A stretch of DNA of 64,000 nucleotides from Cyprinodon diabolis (Eukaryota; Chordata; Actinopteri; Cyprinodontiformes; Cyprinodontidae), in NCBI GenBank assembly GCA_030533445.1, contig CM060080.1:21901377-21965376 (forward strand), written 5' to 3'. A model generated the notes under the pieces. That model worked only from the letters and a program-made list of their open reading frames with translations. It ran no database searches and was not told the DNA's origin. Both the position numbers and the translations under genes were made by a program. This document shows positions 1 to 13,035 of the stretch, piece after piece. Position 1 is the stretch's first letter. Every line of letters starts with the position of its first letter.

Positions 1-3000
1 TTCCTTTTCCTGATCCACCATCACACACGATAAAACTGCTCTAGATGCACTACTTTCTATTTGACCTTTAAACTTGCAAGATACCACCTCAGCCTTCATC
101 TCTGTATTTGGGTCATTCGAACCGCCACCCGACCTGACACCAGAGAAATAGTGATTTGTTTTCTCAGCTTTTTAGTTTCGTGTGACACACCATAAAGGTA
201 AGCAGAGCAGGAAAGTGCCTTTACCTCAGATTATCAAGACCAACCATTTTCCATCCCGATAACAACTTTGGGACAACTACTCTGCTTTCCCAACCCAAAC
301 AAGTCCATCTAAATTTGTCCAGTCACACCCAGTAAGAAAAATGATCTGTCCTGACAGTGTGTCAAGAACAAGCAGTGAGACTCTCCAGGATGGCACTGAG
401 AGAACAAAATGTCTCAGTTTTCGGCTTATCCATCAGTATAGATGGATTACCAGACAAGTCCGAACCAATATGGTGGAGAGAGAAGAAATTCACCTATATG
501 CCAGCTCCAACCAAATTATCTCTGCTTACAAAGGGGAAAGGACATATATCTTTCCTGTTCCAGTGTGCTTTAACAGATGTCCTTTCCTGTGCACCAGTCA
601 TTAAACCCCTGGGTAGTCTGATCATTCTTTGTCTCCCAAATTCACTCGCAGCTGGAGATGTCTGGCTATCAAGAAAATGTCCTGCAGGCTTGTGTTGTTC
701 CTGAAATAAAAACAGAGAATAGGCTGCTCAACTGCAGGCAAACCTTGGCCAGTTTGGACTTTTTAGGAGATTGAAGGCTTGCAGTGCTAGTTTGCAGGGC
801 ATCAGGTGTCTTCACCCACAGAGAAATATAGAGAAAGTCTTTCTTCAAAGAGAGTATGCTAGTTGTTAAAGATTTAAACCTAGTGGAGATGTAGCATTCT
901 GACATAGTGACTTGATTGAACTGTCTCTGTAAAAAGCTTATACATGACATGTGTCGCTAATTGGTGCTGTAAAAAATAAACTAATCTAAATTCTATTTTC
1001 AGTCATGACCAAATTATATTATAATGATAAGGTAATGATAAGTTGAGATGGCAGGAGTGCATGCACACACAGTGACATGTGGATCTATACTAAAACATAG
1101 CTAGCTCAAATTTTGGGCCCTAAAATCAATTTCTACATTCAACTTTCAAACTACAATCAATTTAAATTATGTATGTTTCCAGGAAAATTGCCTAAATGCA
1201 AACATTTGATGGCAACTACTTTTCTTCTGTGTAATGAGTCACTACCTAATGCCTTGCACAATGTGATGCACTGTTTAAAAAAACAGTGGCAGATAGTGGC
1301 AGAAGTCTACAAAGAGTTATTTTATTAGTTTAGTAGTTTTTTGTAACATGACAACCTGATCAAATATTGCAGGTTTAATCACAACACAGAATATGCAAAA
1401 TTGATGATCAGGACAGAGGCTGAAGACAACAGGTGCTGCTGCTGCTGGACAAAGGCAGATAGGGTGCAAGGATATGCAGAGCTTCATGAGGCACTAAGCA
1501 CGGCTGCAGATTGAGTCGCTCAATACATGCTTCCAACATGTGCATCCATTAATTCGGCTTTTTACAGAGGCAGAAATGCTTCATTAAAAAAAATATTTCC
1601 TAACAAATCAACAATTTCAAGTTGATAATGATGACCATACTGAACAATTGTAGTGAATTAGATTATCTGCGAAATTGATAGAAGTCTTGATTTTCAAATG
1701 AGCAACTTGTGTGCATGTGGACTCTCTCTGACTGTTCGTGTGTGCTATTTACTGTAAGCTCCTTAGTTCCATAGACTGAAAAAAAAAGAAAAAAGAATCA
1801 AATCTGACTGGCCTCATTTTCCTGTCTTATAGGAAAATAGAAAGCTCTTCCCGTCTGCATAAATGCTGGAAGTGAAGCGTTATATACAACATAATAAGGA
1901 TGAACAAGTTTCTAATGGGAATGGTGATTTATAAAGCGGTGATGCATGTTGAGCTCTCATCTCAAACCAATGTCTCTGTAGCCAAGCAGCACTCAGCTCA
2001 TTTGGGGTAGAAAAAATAATATTATTTTGGTAAATTATTTTACTTTTGACACGAGGATATACAGTTGTGCTCATAGTACTACATACCCTACTAGTATGGA
2101 AAATATATGGATGAACTTACAAAAATACCCGGCTGTTAGCCCCATGGATCGTTATATGAGTTTATCTCTATCGAACCATTAAGTTTCCTTTAAATTAATC
2201 ACAATGACAACAGAAAATACACAAGGTCCTCTTAACAGCTTTCTTATGCCTAGCATTGCTGCGTTTAACATCACTGACAACTTCATTTTTCTGTGGTAGT
2301 TTTGTAAAAAGCTTCTAGTTTTTGTAAATCCTTGGCCTTAGGTCAGGAGAGCCTCTGTAAAAACTTCTTTTTTTTGTTTTACAAATGGAAAAAATTCTTT
2401 TGGTCAGAGGCCTATCAAGTTATTCACATAAAGAGCATTTATGGTTGTAACTATAAATTTACATTTTAACTCAATCAAATGTATGTAATTCACAATGCAA
2501 CTTTAGATGCATAATGCATTTTACAAACACAGAGAGATCTGGTGTATACAAAGATGTACACAACTGTATGTTAACAAACTTTAGATGTATTGATACAAAG
2601 TCAATTACCATCTCTATCGTAGTCATAACATAATGCAGGCAAGTCCATTGTATTATGTCTATCGGTAAAAAGTGTTCTATCAAAGACATCCAAGTCTATT
2701 TCTTAAAGTCCCTGTCTTTGCAGCAATCTCCCTGTCTGGACATCTAGATAGAAACAATGGAAAGTTAATTGCGTGAACCGTCCATTGCAGTTCATCTAAG
2801 TTTTTTTAAGTCATTAGTCCTTAACTTTGCATAAACTGGGAGTTTGAGAATACAGTGCGTGCACACAAGCTAAAAAAAATGGAAGCTCTGATATAGTTGT
2901 ACTTTCCAAGCTTACATGTTTGCATTTGTAATTTTTGTTATTTTACAGTATTCGATCACAGCTAGAAACCTGTATGATAGGTAGTAAAATTTGAAGGGTG

Positions 3001-3839
3001 AATAATACAAAACACAGAATGTGGAAAGAATAGATTATTCTGTTTCTTTTGTCGTGCAGAAACATGGAGACAAACACTGAAAGACTAGTATATGAAATAT
3101 AGAGATAGAGGTGTAAAAACATACAGTGAATAGCAGTAATACCTGCGGATAATGAATACTTGGAGAAATATTGGAGAATTTATTAGAGAGAGAAAAAGTT
3201 GTCATTATATGCTCCAGCAGGTTAACCCTATAACAGCAGAATTAAAAAATATTAGATTAATCTAAGCAACTCTAAAGGCTGGATTATGCATGATGCCTCT
3301 AAATCCCTGAAATAAAATATATTGCAGACAAAGTTTTTGCATTAGTTAATACTCTACACTGCTTTTCCCCTCTGTGCCCAACGTTCTGGCTGACTCTAGA
3401 GGGCGTGTAGGGAGCAGCCTTAAAGCTTTCAACAACAAACCACGTAGAAGTTTGGTTTTTGTTATCCAAAAGTTACAGTCATTTCTCTCTAAGAGTTGTT
3501 CACAATCCATTGTAGTAAGTATTTATGGGCCAAATCAAAAGAGGTCTACAGATCTCCAGTAGGAGCTATCACTCATCCGTAATGATTATTCACCTACGAC
3601 TGTCTCAGTAGATACAAATATTCTTTGGTGCATGGTAAAGAAAAAATAGGCTGCGTGGAAACGAAGTGCAGGGACATGGAAGCTAAAAGGGCATAATTTG
3701 GCAGCACCAAACATAAACCAACCTCAACTGTAGGCTGTATCAAAAAGGAAAGATTTAGTTTTCTCAAAGGTAGACAGGAAATCTGCAATAGGAGAAGTGT
3801 GTTATAACCAACAGATATGTCTTCTATTGGGCTTTTAAA
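1..3839. other. Presumed gfra1 intron, no gene seen
   Basis: No open frame here resembles a known protein, and I saw no exon with splice signals. The stretch is AT-rich with frequent stops on both strands. By position it should lie inside the gfra1 gene, between an exon upstream of the window and the exon at 16683. That is an inference from the phase of that exon. Confidence 0.5.
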
Positions 3840-4260
3840 ACTAGAACCACCAATAAAGTCTAGGAGCAAAGTGCTCTGTTAGGAACTAAGCGATCAGATC
3901 TCTGATGCATGATGGAGCTGATTTGTAAATGGCTTTATATGTATTGTATACTGGATATTACAGGGAGCCATTACGAGGAGCTGGTTGAAGAAATATGATC
4001 TCTTCCTTTAATTCACATTAGAACTATCGTTACAGCATTTGGGACAAGCTGAGGGCTTTTAATTGAATTTTGTGGACTTCCTGTTGTTAAAAATAGCAAT
4101 AGTCCACCCTTGAAGAAAGAAATGCTTGGCAAGTTTTTTTTTTCTGTATTTTAGTGTCCTATCTTTGCTTTTAATTTCATTGCAGCTGTTTCCCAGGGTT
4201 CTTTCTGTAACATTTAGCACGGAAACATAGTAACTTTGGAGGACTAAACCAATGCTTCCA
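3840..4260 (+). repeat. Teleost interspersed repeat fragment, unassigned class
   Basis: The text resembles a repeat I recognise as very common in fish genomes. It has a block on regaining and losing AGATCTCTGATG, then a short block on the motif ACAGGGAGCCA, then AGCATTTGGGACAAGCTGA, then AATAGTCCACCCTTGAAG. A related but different part of what may be the same family lies at 43680-43885. I cannot assign it to a named element. Confidence 0.5.
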
Positions 4261-4886
4261 GTTTTTAACTGCTTATTTTGCATCTTGAAACAGTATTACA
4301 TTAATTTTCTTTCTTTTTTTTTTTTGCTAGTTGTGAATCTCATGTGAGGTTATTTGCAGATTTATTTCCTTTTTTTGGATCCAGAACATTCACAATAATA
4401 ATGGCTAAGATTAGATTTGTTTATAACAGAACCTGTACTTTTGTACATCTTAGGTACAGTTTAAACAAAAGTGGTTTCGTTTTCCAATACTGGGATATAT
4501 TTTGATAACTTATTTTCTGCTTTATAAAGTTCAGCTCTTTAAAAAGTTCCTTATGCAGATCCTTTGATTTCTTTGGCTTTTGATGTTGCTGACTAAATCC
4601 AGCAACATCATTGCAGAACTCATTTATGGGTCTGTGAAGATTCCAGAGACCCACTCAGATTTTTAACATGCACACTAATTACAAGTAAATAGATCACAGG
4701 GAAAAATGCTTACCTTTACTTTCCATTTGAACTAATCTGAATTAACTTGTGGTTATGTTATTAGACCAAAGCATCCAGGTTTACAAACTTTGATTAGATG
4801 TATTTGGGTTATATCTGTGGATATGTCATATTTTAAGAAGAATAAACAAGTTTGTTTATTAAATATTAATTTACCACTTGACTTAA

Positions 4887-5082
4887 CCCCTTGACGGCCA
4901 CTCTTGTAAATATACAACAAACACTTTATATTACATACTCAGCTAAGATACAGTAGTTGTTGTAGTAGTAGTCCCAGTACCCTTTGGCAAGCTCAACTGG
5001 TTCCTATCAGTGTATGTTATCGTTTACCTTTATAACTGTTGTCATATTATATATCATAATATATATTTTTCAGGTCAAGGGG
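4887..5082. mobile_element. Short piggyBac-like MITE
   Basis: The ends form a 9-bp inverted repeat, CCCCTTGAC at 4887-4895 and GTCAAGGGG at 5074-5082. The left end is preceded by TTAA, the target expected for piggyBac-type elements. The right end is followed by TTGC, which looks like a decayed TTAA. The interior is about 180 bp, AT-rich and non-coding. The class is inferred from the termini only. Confidence 0.5.
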
Positions 5083-5251
5083 TTGCTTTGCTTAAGGCTT
5101 CCACTTCTAGTTGCACATGTATGTCACTGAATTTCATTGCTCCAAAACCCTTCTGTATCAAGCCAAACCCATCTCCTTGCTCCTGGCAAGAGGTATTTTC
5201 TGGATTTTTTTTAATTCACAAATCTTGTGAAAATTAATCTTACTTCCAAGG

Positions 5252-5390
5252 TAAGCATGTAGTGACGGTGGAGAGAAAAAAAAACTCCCTTTTAAAAAGA
5301 CGAAACCTGCCGCGAAACCATGTTCAGTGTGAGCGGACTTCTGCTGAGGCCGAATTCAAGGAGTCAGAAGAAGACATATAGGAGGAACAT
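5252..5390 (-). mobile_element. L2 LINE 3' UTR fragment
   Basis: This is a reverse-complement match to the 3' untranslated part of the L2 element at 31361-33569. It covers the part around 33270-33390, seen here as ACTCCCTTTTAAAAAGACG and TCAGTGTGAGCGGACTTCTG. It is short and diverged, so it is an old insertion. Confidence 0.7.
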
Positions 5391-7143
5391 AGAAGCACTG
5401 ATCCATAAATGGTTTCTACATTAGAAAAAGTAATGGGAAACTACATCCATCCAAATAAGAAACACTTAATCAGATTAGCTTTGACAGAATTTTCTTGTAA
5501 AATGACAGGAAAGACAGCACATACAGTTAGTAACAGTTAATGCCGAGCCCATATCGACAGTATGTCTAGGAGAAAATGTGACTTAATTATTAAAAAATGC
5601 CTAACTCTGTCATCAATAATCAAAGGTGTTGATTGCAGCAGCCTGGCTGATATTTCTTATCAGGTTGGAATTATAGTCAAAAGGGAACAGGGCAGATTAA
5701 GCTAGTATGACAAGAAAAAAAGCAGAGAGAGCATAAGGTCAGGGGTTGAACTACAGTACCAAATGAGATAGTAGAAATAGGATAAAGCAGGATGAAGAAA
5801 ATTGGTCCTCATGTCCTCCACCAGTCTTAGCCTATAAAAACATAACAGTAGATACAGTAGCTCAGTATGTAAACATTGAAGACCAAATTGGCCTTTTGAG
5901 ACATGGTTGGTGTTTTAATTCTGCCAACAACTTCAGCCAACACCTTTCTGGAGATTCTAAAATCTCCGGAAAGTTTATCAGCTGCTAAAAGACTCCAGCT
6001 TTCTTCGTTCGTTTTACTGTACCTTTATCGATTCAAATAACTCTTTTTAGTGGCCTTCACGGTTAAGCCTTGACTAAATTCAGCTTTGTTTTCAAGCACC
6101 TTCCCTTGCGTGTTGGCCAGCTTGCTGAAACAGGACTTCAGATGGCCTTTGATGACTTTGTAATTGAGCATAATTTGGTTTCCTGCCTCCGAACTAATGA
6201 GGCAAAAAGAAAGAACAGCAGCAGGGAAGAACACAGTTGTTTGCAGACAGAGGAGAGGAAAACTGCTGAGAAAAATGGCATGCTTCAGAGAGAGCACTCT
6301 CAGGTCTTAAAAAACATCTGTCACCCTGTCTTACCTCCTCATCGCAGAGATAACAGGCAAATCACCATGCAGAACAATGACTCGGGACTTCTTCATTTTC
6401 TGAGAGCTGAGTGTGTCAGGCACAAAAAAAGATGAGGACAGATGGAGGTGAAGCTAATTTATTCTTGCAATTATTTGAAAATTTCTCTGCAAGTAAAATT
6501 AGGGAGTGTAATAGCAAAAAGTGAGAGCACCCATTGATTCATCAGGTTAGGGACAGTATGGTATGCACTGGATGTGCTCTGCTGCTGCTGGCTAAACTGT
6601 GAAGTCAGTATATTAAAAAAAATCCTTGGGGAAAAACTTTAAAGTCAAAGAGATATGAGTGGAGGTGCTTAAACAGCAGTGTCCATTGATTTACAAAGGA
6701 GCTGTCACAACAGCTAACCGCTGAAGATATCAATTGGCACTTCGTCTCAGCATGCTAGCGGGTGGTGAACAGCTGGAGTTGTAGCTCTCATCCTTGTGCC
6801 TGCCAGGATATTGCTGCGTGTTACTGAAGGGTAACTGCACATTTATTGCGATCCAGCGTCCTTTCCCACCTGTCCCACCAACACTGTTGACCCACAACAC
6901 CAGTAGTATGCTGATCCACAGGCTTATCTGCAAGCTCCATACATGTGAACATAGTCACAGGGATCTTGTCTTCCCCTGTGGTTTTCGTACTGTCTTACAG
7001 AAATTTCTTTGCCTTTAATTCTTCTTCTTTTTTTCTTTTACATATTACATAAAGTTTTGATAAAGCAACACTAATTAGAACATAACTGGTCTGGGGGAAA
7101 AATTATATTGTGTTTTTTTTCTTTAACAAAAATGTGAAACATT
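5391..7143. other. Presumed gfra1 intron, no gene seen
   Basis: No exon or recognisable repeat was found. Open frames on both strands around 6025-6435 overlap each other and match nothing I know. A stretch at about 6080-6215 is less AT-rich and complex, and could be a non-coding conserved element, but nothing in one genome can show that. Confidence 0.4.
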
Positions 7144-7411
7144 TGGTGCTGCTCAGTGGTACAGTGGGTAGCACTGCTGCCTTGCAGCAAGAAGGTTCTG
7201 AGTTTGATTCCTGGCCTGGGGTCTTTCTGCATGGAGTGCATGTTTTCCCTGAGCATGCGTGGGTTCTCTCTGGGTACTCCAGCTTCCTCCCTCAGTCTTA
7301 AAACATGACTGCCAAATTAATTGGCACCTCTAAAAGGTGTGAGTGTGTGCGTGAATGGCTGTTTGTCTCTGTGTTGCCCTGCAACGGACTGGCAACCTGT
7401 CCAGGATGTAC
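7144..7411 (+). mobile_element. SINE-like repeat with tRNA-type head
   Basis: The head has a tRNA-like A box (GGTACAGTGGGTAGC) and a degenerate B box (GAGTTTGATTCC). The body carries fish-repeat text such as TTTCTGCATGGAGTGCATG and GTGGGTTCTCTCTGGGTACTCC. It ends in GACTGGCAACCTGTCCAGG. The same family is found split at 31164-31360 and 33570-33690. Short open frames here on both strands are by-products of the repeat. Confidence 0.8.
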
Positions 7412-8045
7412 TTTTGAATAAAGGTCTTGCGTAATTCTTCGCTATTTCGCTCAGATTCAGTTAGCTTGGAGGGAAAACCACTAGACATAGGTCTGGATGT
7501 TGTTCCCTTCCTAGCTAAAGGAAACGCTTTGACCCAAACTATTTCATTAGCAGCTCTGGCTGTTTATTCAGATGAATTTAAGTTTCAAGTATCTTTGCAG
7601 CTATTTGAAGAGCTTTTGACCTTCTTTTCTCATTTCAAATATGTATGCTAAAATAATATTGGTAAAATACTGTTGAAATTCATTTCATGGCACTAAAATG
7701 AGCAGCATATGTTTAAAATGTCCGAAGGAAAACACATTCAGATTACAATTTTTTTATTTTGTTGCACTCATATGACGTAACGATGGATTTTTGGCAGGTA
7801 AACTGAATGCTTCTACAGTGGCTGAAAAAATAGACAGAGTGAAGATCGGCTGTTTCCACTGAGAGATTTTAGTCACCAGAAAGAGAATATAGAGCTTTTG
7901 GAGCCTCTCGCAGAGCAGACATCACCACATGGCAATGAAAATAAAAACACAAAGTGGAAGAAGAGCAGTGTGGAGCAGTAACAGCAGATACAACACATGG
8001 TTTTAGGACTGATTTTTAATTTGTTCAACTTTGAAATTTGCTGTA

Positions 8046-8210
8046 AGGGGTGCAGCATGGTGTGTAAGTGTGTGACCAATGTTCAGAAGCTTCGGTCCTC
8101 GTTGTCGCAGGTTTGAGTTCCGGCCTGTCGACCTTAGCAGATGTCTTCCCCCTCTATCTAATCCAAAGATAAAGTCCAATAGCGCCTATAAATAAATATG
8201 CTGTGACGGA
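8046..8210 (+). mobile_element. tRNA-derived SINE fragment, second family
   Basis: The sequence reads as a diverged fish SINE. It has a GGGGTGCAGCATGGTGTGTA head, a B-box-like CAGGTTTGAGTTCC, then GCAGATGTCTTCCCCCTCTA and an A/T-rich end (ATAAATAAATATGC). It is distinct from the repeat at 7144. Confidence 0.55.
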
Positions 8211-9229
8211 TTTTATTTACCATATGTATTTAAGTTACAGTCTTAAAATGTGTTTTTATTTATTTCAATAATTAAACACATAAAAGCAGCACTGTAAAAA
8301 AGAAAACAATACAAGTCCGTTAAAGTACAGTTTTAAATTAAAATTACAAAATATCTTCATCCTCAAACATATATCTACAGGCTATGTTCAAAACAAATAA
8401 AAGCATAAATCAGTGGAGTAATTGAGGATGTCTGCATACAGACTTTAAGCAGAACATTTTTTGTTGGAGTTTCTACTGCTTCTGGGGATGAAATTAACAG
8501 AAAATAGCAAGACCCCAAAACAAAGCTATCAACAAGCATCAGGCAAAACCACCTTCCTTGAACATAACAGAGAAATAACACACAAAGGTATATCAGAAGA
8601 CTCAAAAGAACCCCACACCATGACTGATAATATTCAGATTTGTATTTATAAAAAAAATAAAAAATTAGATCACATATTATTTTCCGTAATATGACACACT
8701 CACTATTTTATGTTGCTGTAACAGATTACCATGCAATAGTTAGATTTGCGCTTTAAGCTTTGAGTTTTAAGAAAATTTAGAATGTTTCAGTGTCATAGCT
8801 GCTGCTTTGGTAAAGGACTCCACCACATTAAGTGATGCTGTTTTAAACTAGCTGCAAACATGTTGAAAAGGGACTTCTGGTTTTTAGTGTTATGATGTCA
8901 GTTGGGTTGAGAAGATAGTTTGTGTCTTCCTTTTTAAAAGAATTGTATGCTGTTGGAGTCAGATAGAAAATAAAAGGGGCAATCCAAATTGTTGTTTAAG
9001 GAAATAGAACAATGGGCACCCTTAACTATTCTTTTATTATTTCAATCTACTGGGGTCTTGCTTTTCCAATCACTATAAAAGCTGCTGGGTTGTCAGAAGG
9101 GGCCTGTGGGTCACCCATCCAATTCTCCATCTTTATCTTGCAGCTCATACACAGAATTGCATCTGTGAGGAGAGACGAGAGAAAGTCTCCGCATTGATTT
9201 CTGCAGAATCTTGTTTGCAAAGGCAAACT

Positions 9230-9560
9230 ACCTCGGGAGAATGGATCAATTTGTTTTGATCCTGTGAGAAATCAATGTTTGTATGTCACACCCTATACTC
9301 CACTAAAGGCTTAGGAATCCTCTGCCTAATAATCAGCGAGCCTCCGTTCAAATCGGAGGGCTTTTTGACAGAAATAGACAGCATAGTGGAGCGATTTTTA
9401 CCACATCCATGTTACAGCATAGGCCAAGAATATTAATTGATGGTTCCGTCATGCATGTCTTTGTTTGAGTACATTATAATTGAAGTGACTTTCATGCAAA
9501 TGTAATTGCAGCTGAGTAGCCCATTTAGTGGATAAAAAATGAATGCTTAAGGAATATTAA
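9230..9560. promoter_or_regulatory. Candidate conserved non-coding element
   Basis: The block is free of recognisable repeats and of long homopolymers, unlike its surroundings. It holds an octamer-like ATGCAAAT with adjacent GTAATTGCAGCTG, several TAAT cores, and a short hairpin (CCTCCG...CGGAGG at about 9341-9359). Such texture is typical of developmental enhancers in large introns. Function is an inference only, because no comparison could be made. Confidence 0.25.
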
Positions 9561-10715
9561 TATATCACATGATCGTGTCGGTTGTAGTAGATCCAAGACC
9601 TTGGGGTGTACCACACACTTCCCTCTAAATTATACAAATTCCCCTAATTTGCAATGCCTAACAGTTTTAGTTTCCTTACTATGAATTATCTGTTTAAATA
9701 ACCATCAGATTTTTGCATTATATTGATGACTAAACTTCAGGAGGACCTTTTTTCTGCCATAATCCTAAGCTACATATAACTGCTTCTGATCTATCTTATA
9801 ATTTTAAGGTAGTACATAGAAAGATCTAAATTAAAACTTCAAATAGACCTGCCTTTTTCTTTCTTTTTGCCATATAATGTATTTTGTCCAAGTTCAACCA
9901 TGAGTTATTTTTGCTTTAGCAAATATGGAATATATCTATTTTTACCACATGCATAGGGAAGGGTCATAAAGATTTTCTTGAACTTTTCTGAAATTTGAGT
10001 TTTTAAAAATACTTTAAATTAACATTGAATAATATCCCAGCAGCTCCCCTCACATTTCTGTCTATCTAATTTTCCAACCTTGACCTCATCAAAATTGTCC
10101 CAAGTATAATTTTGGTATCTTTTGTTAGTTCTTAAGCCCCAACCAAAACATGCAGCCTGGTTTCGACTGGTTTTGTTTGCTGATTGGATTTAATAAACCA
10201 CCTGCTGCAGTTCAGTTTATGCATTCAGTTGATCCAATTCAGGGTCAATCTGTACTGTTCACGATGAACCATCAGGAAATTAGATGCACAAAACATCTAT
10301 ATTTTTCAAAAAAACCACTGAAGACAGACAAGATTTTAATAAGTCTCTTAATACTAAAGCTACACACATATTTGCACTTGTAAACTGTTTAAATTAATTT
10401 ATGGTTCTACATTTTATATACATTTAATGGGTTGGGTAGTTGTTCTTTATCTTAAATTACATAGAAGACTCCTAGATAAGTGCAGAGGAGAACTCTGCCC
10501 CATAAAACATGAAAAACTAATTATTAAAATAGTATTTGGTATTAGTTGTTGCTAATAATTAACTGCTGTATTTTTCTAGAAAGTTTTTGGTTATTATAAT
10601 AATTTTCAAAACTTCCATATAGGACATTCCATATAATGGTATCACTGCTGCCACCCTCTGCAATATAGAGGAGAACTGCTTGTTTCAGAGGTGGTGAATT
10701 ACATCCCAGTGGGAA

Positions 10716-10827
10716 CAACCAATCACCTGGTAGGTGGACCAGAGAGGTGGCCAATGATTGGCTAGGGATGGCCATAACCCCCCTTTGACTCCGCCCCGCA
10801 GTAGGAGGTTTTCATGATGTCCAATCA
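10716..10827. promoter_or_regulatory. Cluster of CCAAT boxes with a GC box
   Basis: There are four NF-Y-type CCAAT cores in about 110 bp: CAACCAATCA at 10716, a facing pair inside GCCAATGATTGGC at 10750-10762, and GTCCAATCA at 10819. A GC-box-like CCGCCCC is at 10791-10797. CCAAT clusters of this kind occur in promoters and in retroviral or retrotransposon LTRs. No adjacent exon was found. Confidence 0.3.
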
Positions 10828-11940
10828 AAAAAGTCAACCTTTAGTGGCGTTATTTGTCTGCATCTTGCCGTTTTAGGAACTGGATAACTGCAAAGGTTAT
10901 AGCCACTGTTTGAGTAACTCGTTTAATCATTTTGCCAGTCACAGTGTCAGATTAGTCACTTTAACCCTTTTTATATCCTCAGAAGAAAAAGCACAACATC
11001 CTAAATTATGAAATACCCATAGAGAAAAAACTGGAAAACAAACTTTGAGAATGCCTCTCATACCACATAATTATCGTTTATAGATTCCCTAAATTATCTG
11101 TTTTCAAACCAACATTTCTAGATCATTACAATCAGTAATTGTCTTATTTGTTGTTGTTTTTTAAGTCACTAACTGCTTTCTCTGAGTATCCATTTAATCT
11201 ATAGGTATTAGTGGATCAAAACTCATTAATGCTTACAAAGAATTGATTATAAATATCAAACACTTTATGTCTTATTTAAATCTTTTATTAATGCAGCTGT
11301 AAAAAAAGAGTCATGTATCAAAGAGAGGAAAATTAGCAGGAAACAGATCAGTATAGTGGTTCCAATTAGGTCAGGGTGTAGCTATTTTGGTTAAGGGCTA
11401 ATGCTTAATGAGTCAATTAGTTTAGTCACCTTGTTGCTAAGCAGTTGATCCTGTTGCTGACTTCATTGCAACCCACACATGATGATTTCACTTATTGTCA
11501 TCATACACTTTGTTGCTAGATATAGAATTTGATAGTAATGATGAAAATAAAACATTTTATAGCAAAGATTCACAAGGTTTATAATAAAAAATTACGAATT
11601 CAGTTCCGTTTATTTTTTTCAGACATAATAGGTTTAAAAATATATATTTTTACAATATCTGAAATGGAGCAGAAGCCACGGCTTTTTCAATTATTTTGTA
11701 TAATTATTCAAATTAATTCAATCTGAATACTTGTATTTCAATATAATTCAATATTTTATGTTTTGGCCATGTATCCTGAGCTCCAAAAAATTAATAAGAA
11801 TTTAGTCTGATTTAAATTTAGAGTTCATTTGAAACCTGTTTTAGTGTGCTTAATTGTTTTTTCAAATATGTCAGTTAATGTTGTTAGGTTCTCATAATAG
11901 CAAACTATATTAATGTATCTATAGATCTAGATGTCTGCTC

Positions 11941-12574
11941 CAGTGCTGTGAAAAATGTATCCCCCCTTACAGATTTCTTCTTTTGCTTTATTCTCACACT
12001 TTAATGTATTACATAAAATATAATCCATTCATATACAGTCTTCGGTTATTAAATGATGTTTTAATTTATTGTACATAAAATGCTATTTGAGCTTTTCTGC
12101 TCCAATTTGAAAAGTAATCCTCCCTTAAACCTAATAGCTAGTTGAATCATCCTCTGCAATAACAGCCACCATCAAGAGCTATCAGATCTTCTACATGGCT
12201 GTGCATGAATTTGAATCCCTCTTCTTTGTATAATTGTTTTCATTCAGCCACACAGGGCATTCAAAGTCACAGCCTCTCCATCAGATTAGACCATTCCAAA
12301 ACATTCATTTTGTCCTTTTTTATGAGGCTTTTCAGCATATCCCAGGGGAGTTGGAGCTTAAGGCCACTAACTGATGGCCAGATATTCTCTATCAGGGTTT
12401 TCTGTTAGAGAGCAGAATTCATGGTTCCATCAGTTGAATAAGGTCTTCAAGCAGCAAAGGATTATTGCTACCACAGAGTTTTGCTGTCAGCATTATTTTA
12501 TTGTTCTGTAATGCTGTGGTGATTATAAAAGTAAAGGATTCACACCCTGCAAAAAGTTGTAGCGACTATAATCT
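11941..12574 (+). mobile_element. hAT-like non-autonomous element, 3' truncated
   Basis: The start CAGTGCTGTGAAAAATGTAT matches the terminus of an abundant fish DNA element. The interior contains related text, such as a block near 12277-12300 (TCAGATTAGACCATTCC) and CACACCCTGCAAAAAGTTG near 12541. The matching inverted terminus was not found downstream, so the copy looks 3' truncated. hAT membership is inferred from the CAGTG start. Confidence 0.5.
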
Positions 12575-13035
12575 CAAAGTCAACATCAATGTTTTTTAAA
12601 TTTATGGCTTTTAATGGGATTTTTTTGTGTCCCAAACCTCATGTAAGTATTCTTATTTGTTTTTTAATCTGTTCCTACAATACATCTGCAAAGTCCTTAA
12701 AGTAATACATTCTTTTCCATGTTTCGTAATGTTACACACTACAAAAAATTAGTAGTACAGTAAAGTATTTTCGTTATATCTGAGTATAAAAGTCAGAAAA
12801 TTAGCCAACTCAATTAGATAACTTAAGTTTAGAATAATAAAAAAAATCCCTAATATCTTATTTCAAGTAAAGAATGTCTATCTATCTTCGCATTGTATTT
12901 GCAAATCATTTTATTTACCTGCTCAAATCAAAGGCAAATAAACACATTTTACTTGTTTTAGGTTCACCTTTTGCAGTGCAGCTTTAATTCAAAAAGTATT
13001 AAATGAATCTCTTTCCTCATAAATATAAACACAAT

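Larger units (their letters stand above)
8211..11940. other. Presumed gfra1 intron, two candidate regulatory patches
   Basis: No exons were recognised. Two patches stand out and are listed separately: a complex block at 9230-9560 and a CCAAT-box cluster at 10716-10827. The rest is AT-rich unique-looking sequence. Confidence 0.45.

Noticed and set aside
6025..6435. Overlapping open frames on both strands, up to 121 codons
   Set aside because: No recognisable protein on either strand. Overlap of both frames argues for chance in a less AT-rich patch.
7110..7301. Overlapping frames on both strands
   Set aside because: They are produced by the SINE-like repeat, which is also present at 31164.
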